Shown here in pieces: positions 1-12,831 of a DNA stretch of 64,000 nt (its first letter is position 1; every line of letters starts with the position of its first letter). The notes beneath the pieces are model-generated. The model was not told where the DNA came from. It ran no database searches and saw nothing but the letters and a program-made list of their open reading frames with translations. The stretch is from Lycocorax pyrrhopterus obiensis (taxonomy: Eukaryota > Chordata > Aves > Passeriformes > Paradisaeidae). The stretch lies in contig JACSVZ010000002.1 of the NCBI GenBank assembly GCA_014706295.1, forward strand, positions 18,088,494-18,152,493. The letters are read 5' to 3'. Made by a program: the position numbers and the translations under genes.

Positions 1-540
1 TTTGACACCACCTTCCTCTAGCCTGCAGCCATAAACTGCCCAGATTTTTTCTTCTTCTTCTTCTACCTTCAACGCCTAAGCCACTATTCCGTATTTCTTC
101 CACATTTTCTTCTCCTTCTTATGCAGCTTTAAAAATCCATCTAAACTCCATCCACCTCACCCTCTTCCAGTCTGTTTGTAAACAGAGGTGAGAAGTTCAG
201 GATGGTCAATGTGTGGTGGGAGTCATTGCATTGGTGCCACGTTATGTGCAATATTGTCTGAAACATGCCATCATGTGGGGAGAATGTTTCTTGACCTCGT
301 TTACCTGGAGCGCATGAACGCTCATCAGACGCTCTCCAGTGAGGATCTAACCGCTGGTATTTACAACTTAACAGCACTTTTAGCTTAAATAGGAAGTATC
401 CAGTTGACCAGATGCTCCAACAGCGAGGACGTTGGCTTAAGGTGGGGAAGAGGCTCCGGAATGGGATTAATACGTGTCAAATGAGAAAACCTTGTGGAAG
501 GGAGCGAGGGTATTTGCGGAGCAACAGCTGACTGGCAGCA
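1..540. other. Non-coding flank, no gene recognised
   Basis: A pyrimidine-rich start (runs of CTT and TTCTTC) gives way to mixed-composition sequence. Short open frames occur on both strands, but none has a recognisable domain, a good splice context or a start that stands out. I see nothing else that can be supported. Confidence 0.4.
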
Positions 541-559
541 AATAGGAGAAACCCATGAA

Positions 560-895
560 GCGCGTTCTGCCTCCCGGGAGATGGGCCGGTTGGGCTGCAC
601 CGATTTTCCCCGCTCGGGAAGGCTTTGCAGGGTGAACCAGCCACGGGCGGGCCCTGCTCGGCGGCCGCCCGGGGCAGCGGGGCGGGCCCGGCGGGGCAGG
701 GCGGGGCCTCGGCGACGGCACCGGGCAAGCGGAGCGGGCCCGGCCCGAGCCAGCGCCGCCCCGGGCCCGGGCCCGCGTCACTTCCTGCGCTGCCGGGGCG
801 GGGCTGTGCCAGCTCGGCTGCGCTCCGGCGCGGTCCTGCCGGGCTGTACAGCTCCAGGGCCGAGGGCGGCTGCCCGGCCCCTCATCCCGTGACAC
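560..895. promoter_or_regulatory. CpG island, possible promoter
   Basis: A compact stretch very rich in CG dinucleotides and GC boxes (GGGGCGGGGC-type words near 680-710 and 795-805) sits in otherwise AT-rich DNA. Such islands usually mark promoters in birds. The gene on the + strand further right (first candidate exon at 12832) would need a promoter somewhere to the left, and the human gene next to PTF1A in this direction, C10orf67, has its 5' end on this side; a divergent gene beyond the window edge is equally possible. No TATA box or unambiguous first exon is visible. Overlapping open frames here are by-products of GC richness. Confidence 0.45.
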
Positions 896-924
896 GGGTG
901 GCGCTGTTAACGGGACTCGGCCTT

Positions 925-1360
925 CTTTTTCCTGGCTCTGGTCACAGCCTTCTCTCAGGCATCCACTTGCTCCGGCGTGGGGCTCCTCCACGGGCTGCAG
1001 GTGGATCTCTGCATCCCTGTGGTTCTCCATGGGCTGCAGGGGAATCTCCGCTCCGGCTGGAGCACCTCCTTCCCCTCCTTCATCACTGACCCTGGTGTCT
1101 GCAGAGTTGTTGCTCTCACATATCCTCGACTCCTGTCCGAGCACAATCACATTTGCACAATTACTTTTTTCCTTCTTAAATCTCTTACCAGAGAGGTGCC
1201 GCCACCATTACTGATGGGCTCAGCCCTGGCCAGCGTTGGGTCAGTCCTGGAGCTGGCTGGAATTGGCCCTATCGGACATGGAGGAAGCCTCTGGCAACTT
1301 CCCACGGCAGTCCCCCTGCAGCCCCCCTGCTACCAAAACCTGGCCATGCAAACCCAATAC
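925..1360. repeat. Avian interspersed repeat (family not assigned)
   Basis: The segment begins with two imperfect copies of a phrase built around GGGCTGCAGG (near 990 and 1030). It continues through GGTGTCTGCAGAGTTGTT, a TTCTTAAAT block and a C-rich block, and ends with CAAACCCAATAC. I recognise this order of phrases as a high-copy repeat met repeatedly in bird genomes. I cannot say from sequence alone whether it is LTR-retrovirus derived or another retroposon, nor which strand is the sense strand. The 153-residue open frame through it on the + strand is not taken as a gene. Confidence 0.55.
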
Positions 1361-4300
1361 CGCCGTCTTTCTTTAAAAAGTGATTCAAGTGAAATGATAC
1401 AAGAAATACAGGCACTGCCTCTGAATTTCCATTACTAACAGAGAATCGATTAATAATGCAAGTACTGTAATAGTGCAAGTGTGGTTTTTTCAGATCTTTT
1501 AGGCGTTGTATCCCTTGCATTTCAGGTGACTTAAAATAGGGTATTACAGCACCGATCATGCTACACAAACAGGTGTCAGAGAAATACCAGAATAAAGGGG
1601 CTACCTATTGCTATGCAAGCTTTAGTCAAGGTAAATTAGGAAAATGTCAGAGTTTTCCTTATGGTATAAAAAATACATCTGTCACTGTCATCTCTGTATT
1701 GTGTAATCCTTAAGGAATCTGTTTTGGCTTTTCTTCTGTTTTCATATACCTATTTCAGCTTAATTATACAGATTTCTGTTTTCAAAATAGATTAATATGC
1801 AAGTTTTAATGGCTTTATTAGAGACTGGATTGCTTGGCTATCTGAATCAGAGAAAATTACACAGGTGTTAACATGGCTTTAGATACAAAAAAGATAAGTG
1901 AAAATTCGCAAAGTTTAGAATAGAGGCTAAGAGCATGGAAATAAATGCAGGCCTGGCAGTTCCATTGACACTTGCCCAGTGTGAGTTACAAGTTTGGCTT
2001 AGCTGATCTCACACATCTAAGGAGATTAAATGAAATAGTGCAGTGCTTTGGCAAATCACATACAAAAGCAAACTGGGAAGAAGATCCAAATAATATAATC
2101 TACTCTTGTCTTGCGCAGTTATGTGTATCCTAAGCAGTGTGTCGCTGGAATGCAATGCTTAGGCTTGGGAGGGAGGATGCAGTCCTGAAGGAGGCACAGT
2201 GCAGTCTGCTTAACGTAAGTGCTCTAGCAATTTGTGCGGGAAGACGGTGCCTCTAGAGACCTGCAGAGGGAGATGTGTTCCTCCAAAATGAGAGGTTTCT
2301 AGCTCTCCCTTTACTGTGTAAGAAATTTCAGAGGAAGGTGCTTAGGGTTATAAAATAATTATGCACACAAAATTCTTAGAAAGAATAAGCTTTTCTTTTT
2401 AGTTCTCAGTGGTATACAGAGATAAGTACTAAAATTAAATGCTTTCGGTACTATTTTTAGAAGCAGTATCTCATTCTGCCTCTAATCCCTGAAAGACTCC
2501 AGCGTATTTTGCTCATCTGAGCCAGGGGCAAGCAGAATGTATTTCCTTTAACCCTTCACCTGTTACTTGCTAAAATGCTGATATTTCAATTCTTTTTATC
2601 AAAAAAATACTTTGCAGGGTGTTGAATTAGGATTTATAAACAAGCTTTGGCCACTTACTGGGCTTACATTTTGATGTCTGTATTAATACATATGTGTGGG
2701 TCTCATTTGCAGAATCTGACTAGTTACCATCTGGCAGATACTTGAGTGTTCCTAAGTTAGTTATTTTTTGAGAAAGCTGAATATCCTTCCTGCATAAATA
2801 TTCTCTGCCTGTCAAATAGTGAGTCCAAGTATCTTCCAAATATGCAGTACTGAAGGATTGGAGGGGGAGTCTTTAGTTTAACAGAGAACACTTTGTGCAC
2901 CAGTATACAAAGCATATTTATATTGAGGGTCAGGTCTCATGCTTTCCTTGCATAGGACTAATGAGATATGTGTTCAATTTTGTATATTCAGATCTTCCAT
3001 TTCATGAGTTACAGTTTTCCTAATGTTAGTGTTAGTTTTAAATTTTTATCATCCCCAGGAGTGATGCAATGGAGCAATGCTTACAACAAGCATTAAAAAG
3101 GGTGTCATTGATACTTCTGACTTGGCAATATATGTTAATTTGGGCACATTTTTACAATTTATTCTGCAAAATCAAATTAGAATTTTCTTAATGTAATTAC
3201 TTCTTAATTTTATCAAACAACATTGCAGTGCAATATTTCTTATTTTCTTTACAGAAGGCTCCCTGATACCTTATTTAACAGTCAAATTTTTTCGTTTGGG
3301 TTGAGAATCAGCTCACAGATTAAGAAACATACATTTAGGTGTCTTATGAGAGTGTCTTCCCTAATAGTCAATGCAGATCTGTCTTTCTGTTCAGTGGAGA
3401 CGTCTAAAGATATTCAACCTGGCCTCTGCCTTTGGTTTCAGAAAGGGAGAGGTTTCCTTCAGCCCCGTGCCTTGTCAGCCAGCCCTGTATGAGATGTCTT
3501 TCATACCTCGCTTCTTCTGACACTAAACCATGTGTTCATGAGTCAGGTTTCATTTGCCTTATTGCCCATGGCAGAAACTTACTCCCCAAGTTCTTAGGTA
3601 GACACTTAAATTTAGGTCTTTTGCTCTGCAGATGACACTCCAGCTGCCAGCCTGAGATGTCCAAAGCGTTCATATGAAGCTGTGAGCTCTGACAGGTGTA
3701 GAGACCCTGCCCAGGTGAACAGCAGGACATAGAAATGTGTTTAGGAAACTGAATCTTGTCATCAGCATGTTGAACAGAGTAATGGAATAGCCATACTTTT
3801 CTTTCAACCAGCTTGCCTTCTATATAAAAATAAATAATTCTAAGATTTTGATTTTTAGCTCATTTGCTCCCTCTAGCCAGATTTGTTCATCTGCAAAAGC
3901 ATCAGTCAAACACAATATGAAGAAAATTTTGAAGAGCAAGCTCCAAACCTTTGTAAATACATAAATGCCACTGACAGACGTTGACTTTTTACATAAATGA
4001 GTAAAGAAAGAATTCTTTTTTACTTATATGTTAATCTTCACTAGATACTGGGATTCATTCATACATCCTTTTTGTGCAGATTAAAACAATACTTTACTTA
4101 ATGAAAAGTAATCCATGGAAGTACTGGAAATAAGGAAGCAAAGAAGAGTACTAATATAGATTTGAAAATTGCTGTGTAAGGTGCCTTTTGCAAATTTGCA
4201 ATGAGCAGAACATGAATTACAATGTACTTGGGATATTAACAACCATATTTAGAAAAATATTCTTAAATTGTCGTGTGGTATTTCTGGTAAAATACTTTAT

Positions 4301-7300
4301 AGCACTATTTTAATAGGCAAGAAAAGTAGCACACTCCCTGTGTGTATAATTTATTTACAGTTCTTTTCCCACACATTTATTTGATAAAATATCGTCAGTA
4401 ACTGTTAGGTAGTAAATCACAGCCCATGCCAGCATTAACACTCCTTGGCTATCATGTTGCAATCAGTGAGCCCTCATTACAAGAGAGAAATATACATAAA
4501 GCCTCAGATTCAAGTTTCTGATATGAACATTAATAAAATATATTTTAATAGTCAATGCAGAGAAAATTACAGAAAAGGAACATGAGTTTATTTTTTAAGT
4601 AGAAGAGCTTGGATTTAATTTTCTTAAACAAAAAAGGAGAACAAATAAAAGTAGTTGGTTCAGTTTTGTAATTGTTCCTGTCCTTTTACTGTACCTCAAA
4701 ATTCTCAGTAATGTATTACAAATTGAATTACAGAAAGAGGTCCAAATTCAACAAAATTCAAAAAAACCAGCAACAGGTATGTGATGTACTGGCTGTTCTC
4801 AGAGCCATTTTTGAGGTGGGTTTTAGTCATTAGTGTGATAGTAGACTGCTGATCTGAGTATTAATGTGTCGTAAACTAGTTACAGAGTATAACTTTGCTC
4901 TTCAAAACCTGGAGAAGGTATTTGAATTTTTTGTGAGGACTAGGCATTTAAACTATATTTAATAGAAAAAAAAATCAACACAAAATTTCTTTTTACAAGT
5001 ATTGTTGTTCCTTAGGCAGTTTAGCGTTCTCGAATATAGTTTTAGGTGAGTAATATAGTTAATACAACATGAATGAGGAATGTTAGTAGATACCAGTGGA
5101 AGAATGCAAAAAGTTCAGGTTTTAGTTTCTTGACTGGTGAAGATTGACCACAAAATACTGAAGCAGTGTAGGATTAGACCCAAGCATGCAGCCAGTGCTT
5201 ACTTTTCCATGTTACTCAGGACAGTCAAATCATGAAGGGATGAGCATGCTTTAATTCACAGCAAATGAAGGGAACCTGCTTTATTGTCAGTCTGTGATTG
5301 GATCTGTTAGGAGGCAGAAACATAGTAATCATATAAAATGGAGACTGGTTAAAAAAAAAAAATATTTTGATGAATTTGGTATTTGAACTCTTAGGCTCCC
5401 AAGTAGCCCATGATGACCAATCGTGGGCACTCTGGGTGGCTTCCTAGTGCCTTCGAGGGTCTGTGCCACAGACCTTCATGGTGACTAATTTCAGCATATA
5501 ACTGGAACAGCAAAAAGAACCCACATTAGAAAGTATGGAATCTAAATTTCATCTTTATTTCCCTGCATGCAAACAGAGCGTGCACAATTGTACTTCTTGA
5601 CAAAACAAAGTCAGTATTAAATAAAAGGATTATTAAATTACTTTACTTATGTGGGTAGTTGGGAAAGGTGGTGGGTAAAATATTTAGCTAAAATTACTCT
5701 CCTGTTTGTACATAGCACAATCAAGTGGAGATTATATAGTGGGAAGTGTGTCCCGTATATTAACAGCATCTACTGTGTAATACAGTATATAAAAAAATCA
5801 TAGAGAATCCTGGAAGGAGAAAAGAATGTGTTTTTACAGCATGAATGATCTCCTAGACATGTGCAGGGACAGGAGAACAGGTGCACTTCTGAATGGGTTT
5901 AAGCCAGCATTAATCATGTGGATGTTTCACAGAATAGGATAGAGAAATGTGAAGCAAAGGAGAAAAGTTCACAGAAAAGATACAGGGAGCTGTGAGGCTG
6001 AGGAATTTTAAAAAGATGTGAGAGGAAATCAGAATGCCGAAAACACTGACCAAGTGATAGAAGATGATATGCAGTTCAAGAATGCTGCGTGGCTTAAAGT
6101 GGGTGATTAGAAAGCAAAACCAAGGCTTTAGCAGTGAAGGAAATGGTAACTTGTGTAAAGAAAGAAACTGCAAGATTTTTTAAAACTTCACAGAGAGTAA
6201 AGATGTTCGTTTTTTACTTTTGTTCTTCATTCCTGGATAATAGTCTGTAGCACCATCAGTTGCAGAAAGAAATTCTGCTCCAAAACCAAGTTTAAAATAG
6301 GGGATTTTGTGAGCATTGAGGAATCTTCTAGCAATTACTCTTAATGTTTTAGGCAGAGATAATCTAAAAGAGCTGTAGACTAGACAGACAATTTGAAGAA
6401 TAGTCTATGTTCCGTTTTACAATTAGGTAGTGAAACACTGCTTCTGGGAATTCTGAAATAAATATTTTCTTTTTGCATTCAGAATTGTGTTGTTAATCAT
6501 TTAAATCAGCATTTCAAATATACAGTGAAGATATGACTTCATTTGAAATATAAAGATGTAATACAAAATCCCTCGTTTGAGTTTTCTTAACACCTGCGGT
6601 AGGACTTCATGGTGTATAACAGCTACTTGGGTACAACCATTAATAGATATGAGAAGCTCTTTTCAATTATTAATCTTTTTCCTCATGCAAATGCAGACAT
6701 AAATAGGTAGTTATAAAGGCAAAGAACTCTCCTGCTTATTCAGTCTGTAGTCTTCAAATGGGAGACACAATTGCCTCATTTGCCCTGCCCATACATCTTC
6801 TTTGTATCCCTTCTGCAGCATAAACATGTCCTTCTATCCAAATTCACTGTATTCGTCTGGAGTTCACTGAAATGTGACAAATCTGTAACACTTTTTCAAA
6901 ACTTCACGTGTGCTTTAGGCTGGTAAAAGCAGTCTCAGGCTCTAAAGAGGTTCCACAGTGCCAGCTAAGCCTGGAACTCTATTGCTTTTTCATCCCTGCT
7001 CTCTATGTATCATTGAGATGTGTAGTACTAATGAGATCTGAAAAGGCCATCTAACTGTGCTGGCAGCCCCCTAAGGTAGAGGGAATGTGAAAATCTAGGG
7101 GTACAAAATCATCTCCTCACTATCTTTTAAAAGTTATGAGTTGGTGGGAGTACTATTAGAACACCCAGCTGGATCAGAAAGCAGCCTGTAGAGACGTTTG
7201 TAACTTCACTGGAATTCAGATGTTAAACCTTTCATTGCTATTATGGTTCAAAATAGTTTGGCAGCAATACTTGAACTGCCTCACAGCTTTTAGTGGTACT

Positions 7301-7450
7301 AAGTCAGTTAGTTGTAGATTTTAGTGCTGTAATGCTGCGTTATTTAGTGGATCATCAAGGATTTTGATACAGTTTTTGGACTCTGCCTCTTAACCCAAAG
7401 GCACTTGTATTACCACTGTCATACCTGTGAACCCACTGTAAAGACACAGG
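1361..7450. other. AT-rich non-coding stretch
   Basis: About 6 kb of AT-rich sequence with frequent A/T runs and stop codons in every frame. Two weak exon-like segments were noted on the + strand: one after a good acceptor at 3254 (open to about 3490) and a 46-bp segment at 4733-4778 between an acceptor and a GTATGT donor. Neither can be tied to a gene. The rest shows no RNA gene or recognisable repeat. Confidence 0.4.
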
Positions 7451-7454
7451 CTGG

Positions 7455-7836
7455 GGGCATTGGCCACCTCTCTAGGAAACCTGTTCAGGTGTATGACTGC
7501 ACTCTCAGCAAAGAAATGCTTCCTAATGTCCGGTCTAAACCTCCCTGGCACAACCTTGAAGCATCCCCATGTGTCCTAGCACTGGATGCCAGGGAGAAGA
7601 GATCAGCACCTTCCTCTCTGCTTCCCCTCCTTAGGAAGCTGTAGAGAGCAGTGAGGTCGCCCCTCATACTCCTTTTCTCCAAACTAGACGAGCCCGACGT
7701 CCTCAGTGCTCCTCACAGGACTTTCCTCCCAGCCCTTTCACCAGCTTTGTTGCCCTCCTCTGGACATGTTGAAGGACTTTCACATCCTTCTTGTATTGTG
7801 GGGCCCAGAACCAGACACAGGGCTCAAGGTGAGGCC
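7455..7836 (-). repeat. CR1 LINE fragment
   Basis: The + strand carries the complement of the last part of a CR1 reverse-transcriptase frame: phrases meaning 'cctcctctggacatgt', 'ttgtattgtggggccc' and 'agaaccagacacaggg' are typical of CR1 copies. The copy is broken by stops and short of the 3' tail, so it is a dead fragment inserted in antisense orientation relative to the window. CR1 is the dominant LINE of birds and also occurs in reptiles. Confidence 0.85.
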
Positions 7837-8285
7837 AAGATGAATGAGAAGCTAATATATATTTATGCCATAAATATATGAACACATCTGTGTATGCAAG
7901 TGAGTTTTGGTGCACATACATGCAGTATTTCCAAAGCTTGATATATATTGGTGAGAAAAACTGACTAACAGTTAAAATCTGAACACAATAATATGAACAA
8001 AAAAGCTGAAATTGCTAAGAAAAGAAGTAAGTTAAAAGAAAAAAAGTACGTGGCCAAAAAGGCATAGGCTCATAACTAAAGAACAGAACAGCTTTTACTA
8101 AAGACCTGTCCATAAAATGGACAACGTATCAATGAAAGAACTATAAATGGCACCATTAAGGACAAAACAATCAATTTATTGGAAGCAAGGGAAGTGAGTG
8201 CAATTGTATGGCTTTACTCTTAAGTAAAAATTGTAGAATTGTTAATAAAGTGAAAATCCTTGGGACAAGCACAGTACAGCTAGTT

Positions 8286-8660
8286 GGCCAGGGAGGAGAT
8301 TGCCCTGCTCTATTCTGTGCAGCCTCACCTCAAGTCCTGTGTGCAGTTTTGAGTGTCACAATATAAGAAAGCAAAAAGCTGTTGGAGAATGTCAAAAGGA
8401 GGACTGTGAGAATGGTGAAGAGCCTGGAGGGGAGCCGTGTGAGGAGCGACTGAGGTCACTTGGTCTGCTCAGCCTGGAGGAGACTGAGGGGAAGTCTGCA
8501 GCTTCCTTGTGAGGGAAAGTGGAGTGGCAGGCACTGATCTCTTCTCTCTAGTGACCAGTGACAGGGAATGGCCTAAAGCTGTGTCAGGGGAGGTTTAGGT
8601 TGGATATTAGAAAAAGGTTCTTCACTCAGAGGCTGGTTGGGTACTGGAACAGGTTCTAGA
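8286..8660 (+). repeat. CR1 LINE fragment
   Basis: Sense-strand CR1 3' coding sequence, degenerate. It shows the phrases around GCCTGGAGGGGAGCCGTGTG, GCTCAGCCTGGAGGAGACTG and GGTTTAGGTTGGATATTAG that characterise the family. It lies about 450 bp right of an oppositely oriented CR1 fragment, so two independent insertions or an inversion are possible. Multiple frameshifts; no functional protein. Confidence 0.85.
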
Positions 8661-9297
8661 TAAGTGTAAAGAGGTACTAGGTCTCTGAAGTCTTTGAGTG
8701 CTAGTACTAGTTCTAGCCTGCATAGATAGGGAAGTGAACAAGAAAAAGTCGAAACATTTCTCCAGTCAAAACTGGAGAAAGTGCCCTAAGTTGAAAAACT
8801 CATCTTAAATCTCTTTATCATATAGTTTGATATTACTTAATTATAGAATCTGAATACCTTGCCAAAGAGAAGACTTGGAGATATTTGCATAGTGTTTGGA
8901 ATCTCTCTCTTAAGAGAATGCTTAATCTCTCTCCAGGTCGCATGCAGTATTCTAACAACAGTTTACAAAACTTCGCTAATTGATTTTCATCCCAAACAAG
9001 CTTCTGAATGGATGAAAACAGTTGGTTGCAATAAACATTTAGTGTCAGATTGGCTGGCCAACCCTTCATCCTTAGGCGGCGCTGCCAGGATTAGTTTGGG
9101 ATCTATGCAATCTTTAGCTAATCCATACAGCAAAAGTTTGTGATCACCAGCTTCTCCGAGAATTCTGCATTCTCATGCAAAACAGGAACAAGAAAAGTTC
9201 ACTGTTTTCTTCTGCCAAAGAATTGGCAATGAAAAGCCTGTTTTCCCTCCCAAGCTATGCTGTCTTTAATATTTCCAGCTCTGACATGACATTAGAA

Positions 9298-9483
9298 GGT
9301 AAATAGAGCTATCTGGGCCAGTAGCCACTTGTTAATCCATCCCTGGGCAGTGTCTGTGATTTGTTTCATTTAAAAGGCCTCCATAGATGAGGTAAATGGA
9401 GGTATCTGGGCCAGTAGCCACTTGTTAGTCCCTCCCTGGGCAGTGTCTATGTTTTGTTTCATTTAAAAGGCCTCCACAGATGA
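9298..9483. repeat. 93-bp direct tandem duplication
   Basis: Two head-to-tail copies, 9298-9390 and 9391-9483, each beginning GGTAAAT and ending in AGATGA, with fewer than ten differences between them. Identical phrases include TATCTGGGCCAGTAGCCACT and TTTCATTTAAAAGGCCTCCA. No open frame or known repeat family is recognised. The few differences suggest a fairly recent duplication. Confidence 0.9.
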
Positions 9484-12400
9484 CAGAATAGAGTGGCTAC
9501 AAGATGAAACCTTCTCAACCATGAGAATGGTTGCTGATTAGAGCATGTTGTCAAAGGAATGATGACATCTTGATCTCCTTCAAGACCTTGGAAACCCTAA
9601 TAAAATATATCCATTAGCTGAATTGAAGATACGGGTTTAATAACAGGGTGGCTGACTGTAAAGTAAAGGCTTGTATCCAACCAATGTCCATGCTGCAAGT
9701 TCCCATGTTAAACCTTAAACTGCATTTCTTTGAAATATACAGTTATAAATTGTGAAAGATTTAAAATTGTAATCATGGGCATGTAAGATGTTATGGATAA
9801 TAAAAATAAATAAAAATTAATATTGAAAGTATCATTTCCCTTGCAACTCGGAACAGGGTGTGTGTGTGTAAACGAGTGTTTTTAATGACAGCCTGGGCAA
9901 TTGCACCCTCTGGTGTGCACACAGCATGGCCTGTAAATACCTAAAGTCGAGCTTGAAGCAGAGGTACATGATCATTTGGGTGACAGATTCCCGAGAATGG
10001 ATTTGTTTTCAAGGAAAATTACCAATATATCTGCAACAGTAACAACTTTAGTTTATAATTTTAACTGGAATATACTTAAATACATTCTTCTTTCACAGGA
10101 TAACGTCAGTAAATTGCATCATATTTCTTGGTAATAAGAGTGCAAAAGTCATAGCGGTTATTCAAAAGGCCGAATTATTGTTTTGAATGTACATTAAATA
10201 CTGCCATGCACCAAAACTGAAGTGTGTATTTCTCAATTGCATAGTGAGTAGCTATGTTCTCTCACCTTTACCTGTTTGGCTAGAATACTATGAGTATAGG
10301 TGAATGAATCTAGTTGAAGCTCGTTGTGCTCCAAAACTATGTGTGCATATCTGTCTAGTGTTATTAGAAAAGCTATTGTAAAGTTAGGTTAAGGTACAAA
10401 ACCTTAGCAAATGTAGAGTAGAATTATTAAGGCTGAAATATGCTGCTTTTCTTTTTTTTTATTTAAAGTAATAATTTGTTAGAATGAAGGCAGTACATCA
10501 GAAAAGGTGAGAAATCTAGAAAGTCTCCTGTCTGAGCCACGTTGTGTAAGCCATGCAACCTCTAGCCCTTTTTTCTTACAACTTGAAAGTTCCCCAGTTT
10601 AAGCAAGCCAAACGCTACCGCTGTGGGCAGATGGTAGGGAGAACATTGCTACAAAACCTGCCACTCAAAGTGTAACAGATGACTGTAGCTACAGAAAATT
10701 GTCCCTTTGTTCATTTTGCTAATGAGTGTCCTCATTGCAGCAGGAGACGGAATAGTTAATGAGCTGCAGTTCTCGGCCGCGGCAGCCGGTGGCGCTCGAG
10801 CTAAAGGCTGTCCGGGAATGGCAAAGGGCGGCTCGGCCCGGAAAGCCTTTCGTGTCCTTTCTTTAAAAACAGGACAAGATCATGATTACACTGAGATGCC
10901 ATTTCAGACTTACTCATAGGAGTCATCTAAATCTTTTTTTGTTTATTTTGTATGAAGGTTCTTCTTCGAGCATCTGCTGTTGATGCTCAAACACAGCCAG
11001 AGCAGAAGAACAAATACTTAAGCCTATTAAGAGCTGTAACTGTTACTTAAAAGGTCTTTTGAAATTCTGGGGTTGTTTTGCGGTGGTTTAAAGCTGACCA
11101 CTGCCAGAGTAGAGTGTCAGCTAATTACCTAAATGTCGCTTGTGCTGTTTTCTTAACATTACTGCTTTTCCTGCAGGGTGTTCGTCTGTCTACAAGATCT
11201 GGTAAAAGTTTTCAGTAAAATCATGCACTCTCACAGTTATCTCAGAGGAATAATTTTAAATCTGATACTGCATAAGCACTGTTTAAGATGAAATATTGAT
11301 GAAATAGTTCACTAGAATTTATTTAAAGTATTACATTATTAAAAATAACATTCTTGTTACTCACACGTGATCTTTATGTAAGCTGCTACTGTTTGTTCAG
11401 TACAGGAAGGGAAACCACAAACTAATATGAATTAATTTGCAAAGCACTTGACATTTTCTTTACACAATTTCTTATAAAATCAATGAAAACTTTGCAGCCA
11501 AAACTTTATGTACGTTGGTAATTTCTTCTGGTAAATTGGAGACAAAAAATGTCTTTTTCAAGGAAAAACAAATAGTTATGAACTATATTTTATCACTCAT
11601 TACACTATAGTTTAAGTTTACATGCCATTTCAAAACCTTGAAATTTAATTTTTTAAGATCTCTAAGATTTTTTGCTTGGAGTAATTTTTTTTAAAGTTCG
11701 TATTTTTACCAAGCAATGCAAATAATATCCTGAATTTTTTTTAGCAAGCAAAGCAACTGTTGTGTGAGTCTTCTCTTTTGTGTTAATATTTTAAACGGTT
11801 TCAGGAGTTAGTTAATATTCTGGTATTACTATAAAGTTCTGTGCCAGCTCTGAAAGCTTTTCTATAATTTTAAAAGAAATATGTGGCAGTAAAAACGAGA
11901 CAGCCATAAGACAATATATTCAAATGTTTTCAATAGCTTTGAAACCAACAAGAAAAAAAGAGTAGCTGTCCCAATAAGCTTCAGTTGCATAAGAAGTCTT
12001 TTCCATAATGGACGTGGCAAGATTTAAACAAAGGACACGCATAATAAAAATGTAAATGAGTTTGCTTTACTAAAACTATAACTTTAAAGTCTTTTGTTGC
12101 ATGTTATCCTGGAACCTTCTTACAAGGTAATCACTGTTTGCATAGAGATTTAAACCGTAGTCTTCAATAGCATTAAACCCCTGCACGGTCTATGTGTGAC
12201 AGGCATGCAAAGCCATGTTAATGTTCAGAATATGAATTGCCTCTGGGTGGCTCCGACACCAAGTAGAAAACCAACTGTGTTGATATCAGAAGGCCTGATG
12301 GACTCCATGCGGCTCCCAGCCTGAAAACTTCACCGCTTTGACATGTGATGTGCTCCTCATGACACTGGCAGCACTGTCACTGAGAAATGACACAAAGGCA

Positions 12401-12831
12401 ACAAGCCCCCCTCCTTAGCCATGCACTTTGCAACCCCCTGGTGTTGCCTGTCCACAGTCCCTCCTGCCTGCCTAGTTACGGACAGCACTTCATAAACACG
12501 GGGGGAAGTGTGGGTGGATAGGCCCCAGCTGCCTTCCTGGACACAGCCTCCATAATAAATTGACCTGAATGATGAGGGCACACAAACAGTATGATATGCT
12601 TTATTCCTGTCAATAAAATGTCCCCATGTGTTATGGGCTTTGTATATAATGTACTGCAGCCTTTCTTCTAGCGGGGACCTATTTAGAGTCTCGACTTTTT
12701 TCTATTCGTATTATGACTCTGTAATAGAATTCAGAAATTATATGATACTGTGTTGTATAATATTACACCAGTGCAGCATATTTAAATCCCTGATTCCTTC
12801 CTTATAAATTCAAGGCGTCACAATCTTTCAG
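9484..12831. other. AT-rich stretch, probable intergenic or intron
   Basis: Mostly AT-rich DNA. The exception is a short CpG-dense patch near 10775-10860 inside an open + strand frame that follows an acceptor-like CATTGCAG at 10740. A G/C-richer patch at 12240-12580 has open frames on the - strand but no recognisable protein. Confidence 0.4.

Noticed and set aside
4733..4778. 46-bp exon-like segment with a GTATGT donor
   Set aside because: Weak acceptor, very short, and its exit phase does not match candidate exon A.
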